From an uncultured Candidatus Altimarinota bacterium (lineage in GTDB: Bacteria; Patescibacteriota; Gracilibacteria; BD1-5; UBA2023), in assembly GCA_938036655.1 (NCBI GenBank), contig CALHQS010000042.1:1-14531 (forward strand): 14,531 nucleotides of DNA. The letters are read 5' to 3'. How positions within the stretch are numbered: the first letter of the stretch is position 1; each line of letters starts with the position of its first letter. This document shows, one piece after another, positions 1 through 7,234 of the stretch. The translations under genes and the position numbers were made by a program. The notes under the pieces are model-generated. The model was not told the origin of the DNA. It searched no databases and saw only the letters and a list, made by a program, of their open reading frames with translations.

Positions 1-1039
1 AGTCAGGTAAAGGTATAACAATTGTTTCTAAGTCTAATATAGATAGATGAGGTATAACATTTCCTTTATATCTATATTTTAAATATTCTATTCCTTGATC
101 ACTTCCAAAGAATGCAGCTAAATACCAAGGGTTTATTTTTAACTCATCCAATTCAATTATAAAAAGATTCCCATTTGCTAGAAGTTTTGTTCCATTATCT
201 ATTTGAGCAATAGCAAAATTATATGGAGGTGTTCCAATTTTAGCTATCAAAAATGAATTATTTTTTATGCAATACTTCTCCAATTTTTCTGGTATCATTC
301 TAAGATATTGCTCATTGTTATCAAACTCTATAATTCCATCATTTATATTTGTTAATGTCAAATATAGATATGGAGTGACTTCATCTGATTTTAACTCTTC
401 TAATTCACTTAGTCTTAACTGACTTCCTCTTGTTATATTTTTTATAACAGCTTTAAGTTCTACTCCTTCTTTTAATTGATAATTTTCTTGAATATTCTTA
501 TTAACATTAAGATTATAGTCATTTTTTATAATCTCCTGAATATCTTTTGAAATCGTTTTTTTACTATCTTTAGATAAAAGTTCTAAAATTTCTTCAATAT
601 TTTCACTTTGAAAAACAGGAACAGTACTTGGTTCTGGGAGTGAAATGTTATATTTTGTCAAAGTTTTTTTGTACAAGTCAAAAATATTATAATAATTATG
701 AAAAGCGGGTGTCTCTTGAAAAGAATGAATATATTGTTTTTGAAAATGTTCTATAAAATTATCATATCAACCAAAAAGCGACCAAAGAAGATTATCTGAA
801 TATGGGTCACCATGAGAAATTAGAAAAAAATTGGATCATAAAAACCCAAGATAATAACATTGCTTATCAGCATCATTAAAAAATGACCAATAAATTTTTT
901 CTGAAGAAACAACATATGAGGAAAATGGCGCTTTATTAGCACATTGTCGATTAAGGGTAGATATGTCTGTTTTTTCTGGAACTGATGCAGAACAAGAAAG
1001 CAAAAAAACGAACAATAATAAAATCAAATATTTTTTCAT
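1..1039 (-). CDS. Lipoprotein-leader protein with HsdS-like DNA specificity domain (partial, two in-frame UGA)
   Basis: The frame starts at the ATG complementary to 1037-1039 and stays open to the window edge (346 codons) if TGA is sense. The N-terminus MKKYLILLLFVFLLSC is a classic lipoprotein signal with the lipobox cysteine at residue 16. In-frame TGAs are codon 68 (836-838) and codon 91 (767-769). Residues about 110-190 are charged and probably helical. From about residue 189 the sequence resembles a type I restriction target-recognition domain: RGSQ near 204, a central run ending NGNLFII, then NPWYLAAFF (about 303-311), GNVIPHLS and the closing IPLPD. In that family the domain picks the DNA target for a methylase/nuclease in the cytoplasm, so a lipoprotein signal in the same frame is odd. 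With standard stops it would be a 67-residue peptide plus a headless HsdS fragment. No hsdM or hsdR is visible. The gene is more AT-rich than its neighbours, suggesting transfer. The HsdS-like match is from memory of the family pattern; the fusion is an inference. Confidence 0.6.
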
Positions 1040-1052
1040 AATAAAATATTCC

Positions 1053-1080
1053 CCTGCAAAACATAGCTCGATTTTGCAGG
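1053..1080 (-). promoter_or_regulatory. Perfect inverted repeat in the leader of the lipoprotein/HsdS-like gene
   Basis: CCTGCAAAA (1053-1061) and TTTTGCAGG (1072-1080) are perfect 9-bp arms around a 10-nt loop. In the minus-strand transcript the hairpin lies between the predicted promoter and the ATG. Its 3' arm ends in GCAGG and merges with GGGGA, a Shine-Dalgarno-like run about 10 nt before the start. It could mask ribosome binding or be a protein-binding operator. It has no T-tract on either strand, so it is not a normal terminator. The repeat is seen; its function is inferred. Confidence 0.55.
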
Positions 1081-1101
1081 ATGAGAGCTAAAATTTATTT
1101 T

Positions 1102-1128
1102 ATTATATGAAATTTTATGAATTTGCAA
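1102..1128 (-). promoter_or_regulatory. Predicted sigma70-type promoter of the lipoprotein/HsdS-like gene
   Basis: On the minus strand, TTGCAA (complement of 1123-1128) is followed after 15 bp by TATAAT (complement of 1102-1107). Transcription would begin near 1095, giving a leader of about 55 nt that includes the 1053-1080 hairpin. The terC promoter here has the same TTGCAA-15-TATAAT form. Confidence 0.45.
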
Positions 1129-1195
1129 AATTATAAAATATTAGAATATATTTCTGATTTGTTATCAAATTTTCTCAATAAAAACATAAAAAAAT

Positions 1196-1235
1196 TTGAT
1201 TTTTTGAGTATTTTTCGATAAAATCGTACTATAAA
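1196..1235 (+). promoter_or_regulatory. Probable rel promoter region
   Basis: Two overlapping readings exist: TTGATT (1196-1201), 16 bp, GATAAA (1218-1223), or TTGAGT (1204-1209), 20 bp, TATAAA (1230-1235). The first gives a leader of about 15 nt, as for other genes here; the second would give an almost leaderless mRNA. There is no Shine-Dalgarno before the ATG at 1245. Confidence 0.35.
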
Positions 1236-1244
1236 TTTTGCATT

Positions 1245-3488
1245 ATGGAAATAGAAAAATTGGACTACACGCAGGCGGACATTCTTGCGCACGAACTCAT
1301 CAAAATCGCGCAAAGTTATATCAAAACACAAACTCCCGAAGAGGTGGAAAAAATTATTTGGGAGACATATATTTTTGCGCGCGAGGCTCACGGAACGCAA
1401 ATTCGAAAAAGTGGTGAACCGTACATCACACATCCACTCGAAGCGTCCAAGATTTTGACGATTTTGAAGCCTGATTTGATCTCGATTCAGGCGTGTATTT
1501 TGCATGATGTAATTGAAGATACAGAACGAACAGAAGATGATATTCGCGAAAAATTTGGTGATGATGTCGCCAAGATTTGTCAGGGTGTTTCCAAGCTTTC
1601 CACGATTCGATATCAAGGCGAGGAACGAAGTATTGAAAGCCTTCGAAAAATGTTGCTTGCGATGACCAATGATTTGCGTGTGATTATTGTCAAATTGGCG
1701 GATCGCTTGCACAATATGCGTACGTTGCATTTTCATCCGAAGCCTGAAAAACGCGAACGAATCGCACTCGAAACGATCAACATTTATGCGCCGATTGCCG
1801 ATCGTCTCGGTATTTTCCTATTCAAAGAAGAACTTGAAACCGAGTGTTTTAAAATTTTGCATCCAAAAGAATACAAATATATCACGAACGAACTTGCCAA
1901 GCTTGAAAAAGAGCAGGATTTTTTCCTTTCCAAAACACAGGAAATGATTCAAAATATTTTGGGAAATAATGTTGGCGTAAAAAATATTAGTTATCGCGTT
2001 AAATCGCCGTATTCGATTTTTAAAAAAATTTCTCGAAAATCTATCGAATACAACGATGTTCATGATTTGTATGATCTTTTTGCGGTGCGAATTATCACGG
2101 ACAACATTCGTCATTGTTACGAGATTTTGGGGATTTTGCATAATGCGTTTATTCCGATGCCAAAGCGCTTTAAGGATTATATTGCGCTTCCAAAAGAAAA
2201 TGGCTATCAGTCGCTCCATACGACGGTGGTGGGACTTTTTCCAGAGCTTCGTTCGCAGCCGACAGAGATTCAGATTCGAACCGAGGCAATGCACGAGCAC
2301 GCGGAACATGGTGTGGCGGCGCACTTTACCTATTCAGAAACCGGAAAATCGGGAATGTCGAAGGATAGTTATTGGGTAGAAACGATTAAAGATATTCTCG
2401 ATGATGGAAAAGATGGTGGCGAATTCATGAGCGATATGTCGGTGAATGTTTTTGCGGATCAGATTTTTGTGTTTACGCCAAAAGGTGATATTATCACGCT
2501 TCCGCGTGGTGCGACGCCAGTGGATTTTGCGTATCATATTCACTCAGATATTGGAAATACGATTGCTGTCGCAAAAGTGAACGGAAAAGTTGTTCCGCTT
2601 GATTATCAGCTTCATAATGGCGAAAGTATCAGTATTGTTCGCGACAAAAATAATAAACCAAAACCGATTTGGCTTTCGTTCGTGGCGACGAGCAAGGCGC
2701 GCGAGTATATTCGCCAATATATCAATCGTGAGGAACGCGAGTTTTTCATCACTAAAGGGCGCGACATTCTCAATGCATATTTGGAAAAAAATTATGGAAA
2801 AGGTCTTGATAAAGAGCTTTCTATTCTCAAAAATGTGGACGGTGCAGTGCTCGACACCAAGCAAAAAGAAGATATTCTTGTACAAATTGGAAACCTCTCT
2901 CGTAAGCCATCGAGCGTTCTAAAAGTCATCAGCGATCAGATAATTTCGGAAGTGTTGGGCGAAAAAATTTCTGAAACACCTGAAAAAAAGGAAAAAACTG
3001 AAAAAAAACCCGAAAATTTTTCAGAAAATTCTACGGAAATCCTGATTGGAAAAGAGAAAAATATTCCTCACAAAATCGCACAATGTTGTCATCCAACGCC
3101 TGAAACCAAAAAAATTATTGGTGCGATTGGACAGGGAACAGTGACGATTCACGCGCTTGATTGTCCGAATGTTGAAAAAATCGATTTGGATCGTCGAATC
3201 CCAGCGCAATGGGCCAATCAGCCACTGGAAAAAGATAAAATTACGATTGTGATGGAAGTGATTTTCAAGGACAAGCGTGGTATCTTGATGCGCCTTACCG
3301 AACATTTTTACAATTTCAATATTAATGTGCTGGACTTTAAAATTGAACCGATGGGTGGCGGGCTTGTGAAAGATATTTTCACGCTCGAAACGGAAAATGA
3401 CGACTATTATATTTTTGAACGATTGGAGCAGCGTCTCAAATTTGATATTCCAGAAATTACAGAAATGAATCTTTTATCACTCAAATAA
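1245..3488 (+). CDS. rel: Bifunctional (p)ppGpp synthetase/hydrolase, Rel/SpoT family
   Basis: This makes and degrades the alarmone (p)ppGpp from GTP/GDP and ATP, linking amino-acid starvation on ribosomes to growth control in the cytoplasm. The 747 residues match full-length long RSH enzymes. The hydrolase domain (about 45-200) keeps His63, the HD pair at 87-88, ED at 91-92 and LHNMRT near 155-160. The synthetase domain (about 248-360) has SPYSIFKKI, RFKD (308-311), ENGYQSLHTTV and EIQIRT with the expected catalytic Glu341. RFKD is the RXKD form found in bifunctional Rel/SpoT rather than the EXDD form of synthetase-only RelA. A TGS domain (about 404-466), a zinc-type region with Cys614-Cys615-His616 and Cys640, and a C-terminal ACT domain (about 666-745) follow. 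A charged Glu/Lys-rich linker lies at 578-596. The stop is TAA inside the terminator stem. It contains no in-frame UGA. It appears monocistronic and convergent with pheT. Confidence 0.96.
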   Translation: MEIEKLDYTQADILAHELIKIAQSYIKTQTPEEVEKIIWETYIFAREAHGTQIRKSGEPYITHPLEASKILTILKPDLISIQACILHDVIEDTERTEDDIREKFGDDVAKICQGVSKLSTIRYQGEERSIESLRKMLLAMTNDLRVIIVKLADRLHNMRTLHFHPKPEKRERIALETINIYAPIADRLGIFLFKEELETECFKILHPKEYKYITNELAKLEKEQDFFLSKTQEMIQNILGNNVGVKNISYRVKSPYSIFKKISRKSIEYNDVHDLYDLFAVRIITDNIRHCYEILGILHNAFIPMPKRFKDYIALPKENGYQSLHTTVVGLFPELRSQPTEIQIRTEAMHEHAEHGVAAHFTYSETGKSGMSKDSYWVETIKDILDDGKDGGEFMSDMSVNVFADQIFVFTPKGDIITLPRGATPVDFAYHIHSDIGNTIAVAKVNGKVVPLDYQLHNGESISIVRDKNNKPKPIWLSFVATSKAREYIRQYINREEREFFITKGRDILNAYLEKNYGKGLDKELSILKNVDGAVLDTKQKEDILVQIGNLSRKPSSVLKVISDQIISEVLGEKISETPEKKEKTEKKPENFSENSTEILIGKEKNIPHKIAQCCHPTPETKKIIGAIGQGTVTIHALDCPNVEKIDLDRRIPAQWANQPLEKDKITIVMEVIFKDKRGILMRLTEHFYNFNINVLDFKIEPMGGGLVKDIFTLETENDDYYIFERLEQRLKFDIPEITEMNLLSLK

Positions 3489-3513
3489 AATCCTACAATT
3501 TGTAGGATTTTAT
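3485..3513. terminator. Bidirectional terminator shared by rel and pheT
   Basis: AAAATCCTAC (3487-3496) pairs with GTAGGATTTT (3502-3511), and two further A-T pairs extend the base; the loop is AATTT. The rel stop codon TAA (3486-3488) is in the 5' arm, and the pheT stop is 11 nt away on the other side. A/T flanks on both strands suit termination in both directions. Confidence 0.8.
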
Positions 3514-3524
3514 ATTTGAAATTT

Positions 3525-6014
3525 TTACATTCCGCGAAGTTTATAACCCGCGTCAGCAATTGTCTGGATGATTGATTCTTGAATATTTTTGGCTTCTTCA
3601 TCAGAAATCGTTGAATCTGGGCTTTGCACCACGAAAGAAAAATTCACGCTGCGCATATTTTCACCAATTTTTTCCGAGTCTTCAAAAATATCGTCCACTA
3701 CCACGCGAGAAATCCATGGATGTACGGCCTCGATTTTGTGCGCTACAGAGCCAATTTCTGTATGTTTTGGAAGCAAGAAATTGAGTTCGCGTGTAATCGG
3801 TTGGTACACAGAAATTGGTTTGAGATGCTTTTCAGTATTTTTTTCAAGTTGAAAAATGGCTTCAAAATCAATTTCAAAATAAATCGTCGCATCAGGAATG
3901 TCAAAATTTTCAACCACTTGTGGGTGGATTTTCCCGAATCGTGCGAGCAACACGCCGTCATGAGAATATTCGCCAGACACGCCTGGATGCAAAAACGGAG
4001 CGAGAGAAGCGCCTTGTGAAACCGCTGGAATAAATCCGAAAAGTTCTATAAAGAACGCGTCAAGCACATTACGAAGTGAAGCAATTGTTTCAGAAGTTGT
4101 CACGCCCGCAAGCTTTGTTCGTTCTGGAAAAGGCAAATTTTCTTGACCAACAAGCAATTTTTCAATTTTACTATCGCGTTCAAGATTTTTGGCGTAGATT
4201 TTTCCAATTTCAAAAAATTCGAGATTGTCTTGATGGCGAAGATTTTCTGCGATATTGATAAAAAGTCGCGGCGCAAGACTCGTTCGCATATGCGTGAAAT
4301 CCTCAGTATATGTATTCTGGATCGCGATGAGCTGGTCGTGATTTGCTGATAAAATCTTTTTTTCGAGTCCAAGATTTGTGAACGAATAATTGTATACTTC
4401 ATTCCAGCCTCGAGCTGAGAAAAAACTCAAAATACGATTGGTAAGCGAAATCTCAAGATTTTTGGCCTGAATGGAAAAATCGCCAGAAAGGGCAATCGCA
4501 GGAATATTGTCATATCCATAAATGCGCAAAATTTCTTCCACAATATCTTCAGGAATATTGATATCCTTGGTTGCGCGCCAAGACGGAACGCGAACAGAAA
4601 AATTTTCTTCTGTGATATTTTCAATCACAAAGCCCAATTTTTGCAAAATGTGGAAAATTTTTTCTTGCGGGATTTTTACGCCAGATTTTTGTTCCACAAG
4701 CGCAAAAGGCACGAGAATATCAATTTCTCGCACAGAATCGGTATTGATTCCAGAAAATTGTCCTTTGATTTCAGGATTTTTCCCCAGAAATTCGAGATAT
4801 TCGAGTACTCGAGGGAATGGCTTGAGTGCGAGCGTTGGATCAAGCGATTTTTCGTAGCGAGTTGATGCGTCCGTACGAATCAAGTGACGCTGCGCTGTGA
4901 GTCGTACGCTCGTTGCGTCAAAAGTCGCAGATTCCCAGAAAACACGAGTGGTTGTCTCAGAAACCGCAGAATTTTTCCCGCCGATCACTCCAGCAATCGC
5001 GATTGGACCACTTTCGTCTGCAATAATCAAATCTTTGTCAGTCAATTCGTATGTTTCGTCATTGAGCGCCTCGATTTTTTCGCCATTTTTCGCCATGCGA
5101 ACGGAAATTTTTCCAACGATTTTATCAGCATCAAAGGCGTGCATCGGCTGACCATATTCCGTCAAAATCATATTCGTGATATCCACGAGGTCAAGTTTTG
5201 GGTTGAGTCCCGCGCGCTCCATCATCATGCGAATCGCGAGCGGAGATTTTTCTGCCGTGAGATTGTCTGTTTCAAGAAGCGTGTACGCAAGACATTTGTC
5301 CGATTCTATCGCCACATAGAGCATACGATTGGAAAGCTGAACTGGCGTCGCTTCAAGCGGAAGTGGATTGGTAAAATTTTCATCAAAAATCGTCGCCCAT
5401 TCGCGCGCATTTCCAGTCACAGAAAATAAATCTGGACGATTGGTAATAAATTTGTTATCGATTTCAAAAGTCGTATCACGAAGCGGAATCTGTACGATTT
5501 CACCGCCAATTCCAGGAAAATCGATCGAAAGATCAAAAACTGATTTTCCAACCATCGTTTCCAAAAATTTTTCATCCCAGATTTCTTCTAGAATCATAAT
5601 TCCCGCAGCAACCTCGCTCACAAGCCCAATCTCGTTGTCACCACAAATCATTCCACGAGAAATCATTCCCGCCATTTTTCGCTCGTCAATCACAAAATCT
5701 TCGCCCAAAACCGCGCCAACCGTCGCAACAGGAACATATTTGGCATTGACAATATTTTCTGCGCCTGTCAAAATCGTCTCTTCTCCGAGATTTTCTCCCA
5801 AAAATACTCTCACAATCGAAAGTTTTTTCGAATCAGGATGTTTTTCGCATGAAATAACTTTACCAATCACGATTTTATCCAAATCGTGTGTCAAAATATC
5901 ATCAATTTCTGCTGTGTGAATCGAATACAAATGCGCGAGTTCTGTAATGCTTTTTTCCTTTAAAATAGCATTTAATGGAGTATACACAGAAATCCAAGAA
6001 AGTGGAGTTTTCAT
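3525..6014 (-). CDS. pheT: Phenylalanyl-tRNA synthetase beta subunit
   Basis: This is the beta chain of the alpha2-beta2 enzyme that charges tRNA-Phe; the beta chain binds tRNA and edits mischarged Tyr. The 829 residues are slightly longer than the E. coli protein. In order: an EMAP/OB-type tRNA-binding domain (about 43-155, with GKVISCEKHPDSKKL), the B3/B4 editing domain (about 230-395, with DITNMILTEYGQPMHAFD and GVIGG), the B5 domain (about 430-505, with PSWRATKDINIPEDIVEEI), a catalytic-like core, and a C-terminal anticodon-binding FDX-ACB domain (about 735-829, ending ADAGYKLRGM). It starts at an ATG after AAATTCTC with no Shine-Dalgarno and ends in TAA. pheS, often directly upstream in an operon, is not next to it; the upstream neighbour is a divergent pilin gene. 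The sequence has no in-frame UGA. Confidence 0.97.
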   Translation of the reverse strand: MKTPLSWISVYTPLNAILKEKSITELAHLYSIHTAEIDDILTHDLDKIVIGKVISCEKHPDSKKLSIVRVFLGENLGEETILTGAENIVNAKYVPVATVGAVLGEDFVIDERKMAGMISRGMICGDNEIGLVSEVAAGIMILEEIWDEKFLETMVGKSVFDLSIDFPGIGGEIVQIPLRDTTFEIDNKFITNRPDLFSVTGNAREWATIFDENFTNPLPLEATPVQLSNRMLYVAIESDKCLAYTLLETDNLTAEKSPLAIRMMMERAGLNPKLDLVDITNMILTEYGQPMHAFDADKIVGKISVRMAKNGEKIEALNDETYELTDKDLIIADESGPIAIAGVIGGKNSAVSETTTRVFWESATFDATSVRLTAQRHLIRTDASTRYEKSLDPTLALKPFPRVLEYLEFLGKNPEIKGQFSGINTDSVREIDILVPFALVEQKSGVKIPQEKIFHILQKLGFVIENITEENFSVRVPSWRATKDINIPEDIVEEILRIYGYDNIPAIALSGDFSIQAKNLEISLTNRILSFFSARGWNEVYNYSFTNLGLEKKILSANHDQLIAIQNTYTEDFTHMRTSLAPRLFINIAENLRHQDNLEFFEIGKIYAKNLERDSKIEKLLVGQENLPFPERTKLAGVTTSETIASLRNVLDAFFIELFGFIPAVSQGASLAPFLHPGVSGEYSHDGVLLARFGKIHPQVVENFDIPDATIYFEIDFEAIFQLEKNTEKHLKPISVYQPITRELNFLLPKHTEIGSVAHKIEAVHPWISRVVVDDIFEDSEKIGENMRSVNFSFVVQSPDSTISDEEAKNIQESIIQTIADAGYKLRGM

Positions 6015-6100
6015 GAGAATTTTTTAGAAAATAAAAATTTGAAGCAAATCCTGAAAAAATTCATAAAATTTTCGGTCAGAATTTTTCAAAAATCCCTTGT

Positions 6101-6128
6101 ATAATAAGAAAAAAAACGATTTTTTCAA
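6101..6128 (-). promoter_or_regulatory. Predicted pheT promoter
   Basis: On the minus strand, TTGAAA (complement of 6123-6128) lies 16 bp before TATTAT (complement of 6101-6106). Transcription would start near 6094, leaving a leader of about 80 nt, the longest plausible leader among the core genes. No T-box or leader-peptide/attenuator structure was recognised in 6015-6094. Confidence 0.45.
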
Positions 6129-6195
6129 ATTTTTTTCAAAGTTTTTTCGCGAGTATTTTTCAATAATTTTTCCAAAAATAAAAATCGCAAAAAGT

Positions 6196-6224
6196 TTGTG
6201 TTTTTTGAGAAAATCGGTTATAAT
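6196..6224 (+). promoter_or_regulatory. Predicted promoter of the pilin/PH-like pair
   Basis: A perfect -10 TATAAT (6219-6224) is preceded at 17 bp by a weak -35 TTGTGT (6196-6201). The start codon at 6248 is 23 nt beyond the -10, so the leader would be about 17 nt, without a Shine-Dalgarno. Confidence 0.5.
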
Positions 6225-6247
6225 GCTTCAAACTCAAATTCTTTCTT

Positions 6248-6649
6248 ATGAAAAAATATTTTTATAGCGCGTTGGCATTTTTGTCAATTTTCGCCTCCAA
6301 ATCAGCCTTTGCGCAATCTGGAACCGCAGCCGCGATCAATAATTCGCAAGAATCGATTCTTGGAATCAACGACGGTGATTTGCGTGCTGGGAATGTCAAT
6401 ATTGACTCGATTCCCGTGGTAATCGCGACGGTAACAGAAGTGATTATTGCGGTGGCGGGAACGATTTCGATTTTTATGCTGATTTTTTATGCGGTACAAA
6501 TGCAGCTTAATTCGGGGATTACTGGTGATAGTACAGGTGTAGAAAAATCCAAAAAAGGAATGATTGCTTCGGGTGTTGGTTTTGTGATTTCTATTTCTGC
6601 GTGGTTCGTGGTAGCGCGAATTATTGATCTTCTTAATATTGCTGTATAA
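6248..6649 (+). CDS. VirB2/TrbC-like small pilin (CPR T4SS-pilin type)
   Basis: The 133-residue protein has a Sec signal peptide (residues 1-22, with the AFA-Q junction a likely cleavage site). A short polar stretch is followed by two hydrophobic helices (about 55-82 and 105-130) joined by a Lys/Gly-rich loop, GVEKSKKGMIASG. This layout is that of the VirB2/TrbC pilin fold, in which the pilin is processed and sits in the inner membrane before assembly. I recall small proteins of this type being common in CPR genomes, often apart from a full type IV secretion operon, as here, where no VirB4 or VirB6 gene is seen. It is probably co-transcribed with the next gene, whose ATG starts one base after this TAA. 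Its role in pilus assembly or DNA uptake is inferred from family likeness only. Confidence 0.7.
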   Translation: MKKYFYSALAFLSIFASKSAFAQSGTAAAINNSQESILGINDGDLRAGNVNIDSIPVVIATVTEVIIAVAGTISIFMLIFYAVQMQLNSGITGDSTGVEKSKKGMIASGVGFVISISAWFVVARIIDLLNIAV

Positions 6650-6650
6650 T

Positions 6651-7103
6651 ATGTTTTCTTGGGCACTTTCAAACAAAAAAAATCGCGGGCCAATGTGGTA
6701 CATTATTGCGATGATTGTAATTGGTTCGTTGTTTATTTTTGGCTTGGTGACGCAACTATATGTCCTCTCGGTGGTGGTCATTCTTTTTGCGGGAAATTTT
6801 TTGCTGATTGAAAATAATTCTTCGCCCATCACGGAAGTGGAAATTTCTGAAAAAGGCCTCAAAGTCGGTGCCAATAATTATTTGTGGGATGATTTTGTGA
6901 CTTTTCAAATGGTGGAAGCTGGCGGCGCGCCCGTTTTTCTGCGATTTATTCCCAAAAAACGAATGTCGACCGTCATCGATATTCCGCTCAACCCCGAGAT
7001 TGATCCCGATCTTATCAAAAATTTTCTGCTCGCATTTTTCCCAGAATGAAAAAATGTGGAAATTTCCAATTCTGATGCGCTCATTTATATGTCAAAAATT
7101 TAA
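6651..7103 (+). CDS. Membrane-anchored PH-like small protein of CPR type, with in-frame UGA
   Basis: I chose the ATG at 6651, one base after the pilin stop; a TTG 27 nt upstream lies inside the pilin gene and is less likely. The 150-residue product has a basic N-terminus, two membrane helices (about 16-33 and 36-53), then a soluble beta-rich domain from about 60 with a terminal amphipathic helix (LIKNFLLAFFPE). This layout resembles small CPR proteins with a bacterial PH-like domain; I do not recognise a known function. A TGA at 7047-7049 (codon 133) would end it at FFPE. Read as Gly, it gains GKNVEISNSDALIYMSKI and ends at TAA 7101-7103, immediately before the terminator stem. The charged spacer plus short hydrophobic tail fits the C-termini I recall for this family. 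Tight spacing suggests it works with the pilin. Confidence 0.65.
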
Positions 7104-7127
7104 AATCTTCCGTGGGAGGATTTTTTA
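7102..7127 (+). terminator. Terminator after the pilin/PH-like pair
   Basis: AAAATCTTCC (7102-7111) pairs with GGAGGATTTT (7115-7124), with one T-G wobble and loop GTG, followed by more T residues. It directly follows the TAA at 7101-7103 that ends the UGA-readthrough reading of the upstream gene. Confidence 0.8.
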
Positions 7128-7184
7128 TTTTCTAATTTTTTAAAATTTCAAAAAATTGCTCCCGCGTAAAATCAGAAAAATCGC

Positions 7185-7212
7185 TTTACTTTTCAAGAAT
7201 TTTTCATATTAT
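7185..7212 (+). promoter_or_regulatory. Predicted gyrB promoter
   Basis: TTTACT (7185-7190), a 16-bp spacer and TATTAT (7207-7212) form a sigma70-like promoter. It predicts a leader of about 16 nt without a Shine-Dalgarno before the ATG at 7235. Confidence 0.45.
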
Positions 7213-7234
7213 TGTGCGGAAATAAAAATTTTTT

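Noticed and set aside
1131..1736. 201-codon minus-strand frame opposite the start of rel
   Set aside because: Antisense shadow of a strongly conserved gene; no family resemblance.
4522..5919. Plus-strand frames up to 183 codons opposite pheT
   Set aside because: Shadows of pheT codon bias with Ser/Arg-rich, low-quality composition and no recognisable domain.
6015..6247. Repeat or mobile-element remnant in the divergent pheT/pilin gap, because of tandem TTTTTTCAAA-like runs
   Set aside because: The runs are short and fit AT-rich promoter DNA; one supplies the pheT -35 box. No terminal inverted repeats or target duplications were seen.
6624..6650. TTG start nine codons upstream for the PH-like protein
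   Set aside because: It lies inside the pilin coding region; the ATG at 6651, one base after the pilin stop, is the simpler start.
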